A stretch of DNA of 63,128 nucleotides, taken from the NCBI GenBank assembly GCA_028689835.1, contig JAQVCK010000002.1, forward strand, positions 1-63,128, written 5' to 3'. The stretch's first letter is position 1; each line of letters opens with the position of its first letter. The position numbers and the translations under genes are program-made. This DNA comes from Pygmaiobacter sp. (GTDB lineage Bacteria > Bacillota > Clostridia > Oscillospirales > Ruminococcaceae). Under the pieces are notes generated by a model that did no database searches, was not told the origin of the DNA, and saw nothing but the letters and a program-made list of their open reading frames with translations. Of the stretch, positions 61,609 to 63,128 are shown piece by piece.

Positions 61609-62760
61609 TCAAGCAAGCTGAAACAGCTCGGCCAGCGCTTCATTGTCCAGTTTCGAGCCAATGACACACAGCCGGCCGGTCACGTCGGCGGCGCCGTGGC
61701 GCACATTGCTCTCGCCCGGCACATAGTCAAAATGCAGCCAGCTGCCATCCTGTGCAGGCACAATGCCCTTGGCGCGCAGCACAATGCCGTAATTCACCGC
61801 ATCGGCCAGCGCGGCCAGTGCCGCGGTGATTTGCTGCTCGGTAAACGGGTGGGCGGTCTCTACGCCCCAGCTTGAAAATACTTCATCGGCATGATGATGG
61901 TGGTGGTCATGCTCGTGGTCGTGGTCATGGCAGCCGCAGGTGCAATCCTCACCGTGTTCCTGCTCGTGCGCATGGTCGTGATGGTGTTCGTGCTCGTCAT
62001 GCTCATCATGGTCGTGGCAGCCGCAGGTGCAGTCTTCGCCATGTTCGTGCTCGTGTTCATGTTCGTGGTCATGATGATGCTCGTGTTCATGGTCATCCTC
62101 ATCGTCATGCTCATGGCTGTGCTGTGCTTCTTCGGCAAGGCGTTGCAATTCGCTTTGCAGGGTGTCCTGCCGCTCCATTGCCGTTAAAATCTGTGCGCCC
62201 TCTAATTCGTCCCACGGGGTGGTAATCAGTGTTGCGTTGGGGTTTTGGCTGCGCAGCAGGGCGGTGGCGGCATCCAGTTTTTCAGTCGGCATGTCGTTTG
62301 TACGGCTTAAAATAATCGTGCCGGCGTTTTGAATCTGGTCATTGTAAAACTCGCCGAAGTTTTTACTGTACACGCGGCATTTGGTGGCATCCGCCACAGT
62401 GGTAAAGCTGCTCAGCGCCACGTCGGTGTGCTTGGCCACGCCCTGCACGGCGCGAATCACATCCGACAGTTTCCCCACGCCGGACGGCTCAATTAAAATA
62501 CGGTCGGGCGCATACTCGGCCAGCACCTTTTCAAGTGCTTTGCCAAAGTCGCCCACCAGGCTGCAACAAATACAGCCGGAGTTCATTTCGGTAATCTCAA
62601 TGCCGGCCTCTTTTAAAAAGCCACCGTCAATGCCAATTTCGCCAAATTCGTTTTCGATCAGCACCAGTTTTTCGCCGGTGTAAGCCTCTTGAATTAGCTT
62701 TTTAATCAGCGTGGTTTTGCCCGCGCCAAGAAAGCCGGAAAAGATATCTATTTTGGTCAT
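61609..62760 (-). CDS. COG0523/CobW family metallochaperone GTPase, His-rich
   Basis: 383 residues from ATG 62760 (GGAAG upstream). Walker A FSGFLGAGKTTLIKKLI, then the metal-binding CxCC in MNSGCICCSLVGDF, Walker B ILIEPSGVGK, and a nucleotide-specificity segment reading SRTND instead of NKxD. Residues ~215-300 are a His/Asp/Glu-rich insert containing HGEDCTCGCHDHD twice, followed by the CobW C-terminal domain. Known: G3E GTPases of this group deliver zinc, cobalt or nickel. Zinc is likeliest given the partner domain (inference). The leader holds a stem GCCCGCAG/CTGCGGGC. Confidence 0.9.
   Translation of the reverse strand: MTKIDIFSGFLGAGKTTLIKKLIQEAYTGEKLVLIENEFGEIGIDGGFLKEAGIEITEMNSGCICCSLVGDFGKALEKVLAEYAPDRILIEPSGVGKLSDVIRAVQGVAKHTDVALSSFTTVADATKCRVYSKNFGEFYNDQIQNAGTIILSRTNDMPTEKLDAATALLRSQNPNATLITTPWDELEGAQILTAMERQDTLQSELQRLAEEAQHSHEHDDEDDHEHEHHHDHEHEHEHEHGEDCTCGCHDHDEHDEHEHHHDHAHEQEHGEDCTCGCHDHDHEHDHHHHHADEVFSSWGVETAHPFTEQQITAALAALADAVNYGIVLRAKGIVPAQDGSWLHFDYVPGESNVRHGAADVTGRLCVIGSKLDNEALAELFQLA
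61888..62121 (-). repeat. His/Cys-rich coding repeat in the CobW gene
   Basis: Two copies of the module HGEDCTCGCHDHD separated by His/Glu-rich spacer, encoded by highly similar DNA. Strand slippage is possible in this GTG/CAT-rich stretch. Confidence 0.85.
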
Positions 62761-62884
62761 AAACAACTTCCTTAACCTATAAATTTAGCCGCCCGCAGAC
62801 CCGCTGCGGGCAGAAAGCTCTGCTTTTATTATACTACTTTTGTCAAGTTAATATTCCCCCGTTTTGCGCCATGATATCCGGGGC

Positions 62885-62914
62885 AAAAAAACAGGGCTAC
62901 CCACGGCAGCCCTG
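62885..62914 (-). terminator. Terminator of the partial gene at the right end
   Basis: Minus strand CAGGGCT-N9-AGCCCTG followed by TTTTTTT. It lies just after the stop of the truncated gene. Confidence 0.85.
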
Positions 62915-62926
62915 CTGTATATTGCA

Positions 62927-63128
62927 TTATCCTTTGCAGTCGATATCTTCCCAGTCACCAGAAAAATCGACCGACTGGGCCAGTTTCATCGGGTCAATGG
63001 GGGCCCCTTCGCCGGCATCGTCCGCCTTTGGCATTTCTTCACTGCCTTTGCCGGCAAAATCAACGGCCTTTGCCATGGCAAGCGGGTCCACGTCTTCGGC
63101 TTCCTGCGCTTCGTCGGGCGCGGGGATC
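62927..63128 (-). CDS. C-terminal part of an acidic protein with tandem repeats (cut by window edge)
   Basis: The last 66 codons of a minus-strand gene, missing from the ORF track because the start is outside. Very acidic, hydrophilic tail: VDPLAMAKAVDFAGKG and IDPMKLAQSVDFSGDW form two copies of a 16-residue repeat DPxxxAxxVDFxG, ending in DIDCKG. I do not recognise a family. Confidence 0.6.
   Translation of the reverse strand, partial: IPAPDEAQEAEDVDPLAMAKAVDFAGKGSEEMPKADDAGEGAPIDPMKLAQSVDFSGDWEDIDCKG

Noticed and set aside
62790-62850. Standard sigma-A promoter for the CobW operon
   Set aside because: TTGACA and TATAAT are both present on the minus strand but only eight bases apart, so they cannot form one standard promoter; left uncalled.

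Overview
The window looks like a chromosomal segment of a low-oxygen, Gram-positive gut bacterium of the class Clostridia. The best fit is the Oscillospiraceae/Ruminococcaceae (Faecalibacterium, Subdoligranulum or Gemmiger type), judged from GC-rich coding DNA, strong AAAGGAG-type ribosome binding sites, TTG and GTG starts, a T-box leader, an LPxTG wall protein with its own sortase, and a two-gene sufCB system. The genus is inference. Most genes are housekeeping. Many long antisense ORFs in the track are shadows caused by high GC.

Layout. 1-6.5 kb: dnaK-dnaJ, then a malic enzyme, prmA and rsmE. 6.5-9.4 kb: a nucleoside phosphorylase, an MFS efflux gene behind a short leader ORF whose mRNA can hide the efflux gene's ribosome binding site, and yjdF behind a yjdF-type riboswitch. 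9.4-12 kb (minus): ptsI-degV. 12.1-13.9 kb: a CPYC redoxin and an archaeal-type aspartyl-tRNA synthetase. 14-27.5 kb: a nucleoside salvage block. It comprises psuK-psuG (pseudouridine), a LacI-family regulator with a ribokinase-like kinase, then deoD, a nucleoside hydrolase, a MATE exporter, a BMP-type nucleoside ABC importer (lipoprotein, double ATPase, two permeases) and a second nucleoside hydrolase. 27.9-28.6 kb (minus): two small membrane proteins (DUF2752, DUF4234).

28.9-44.2 kb: a complete purine operon, purE-C-F-M-N-O-H-(membrane protein)-D-L-B. Inosinate synthesis is split between an archaeal-type IMP cyclohydrolase (purO-like) and a stand-alone AICAR transformylase. PurL is the large glutaminase fusion. 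The operon is preceded by a ~260-nt structured leader with its own promoter and an intrinsic terminator only ~55 bases before purE. I could not match this leader to a known riboswitch, and it is the best candidate here for something undescribed.

44.4-48 kb: a LeuB/isocitrate-dehydrogenase-fold protein under T-box control that has lost essentially every catalytic residue, tRNA-Arg(ACG), and directly after the tRNA an AT-rich insert carrying DUF2188 and HAD phosphatase genes. 48.2-54.6 kb: a MinD/ParA-like ATPase, mgsA, hisS, a bacterial-type aspS and sufC-sufB. 54.8-60.2 kb: a surface module made of a 1337-residue LPQTG-anchored protein, a sortase and a lipoprotein. 60.7-62.8 kb (minus): two COG0523/CobW-type GTPases, one with a duplicated His/Cys-rich metal-binding insert. 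The window ends in the C-terminus of an unknown acidic protein with a 16-residue tandem repeat.

How it fits together: the cell can make purines de novo and also import and break down nucleosides, including pseudouridine from RNA turnover. Much of the control visible here is RNA-based (T-box, yjdF RNA, the efflux leader, the pur leader). All calls come from reading the sequence; no database search was run.
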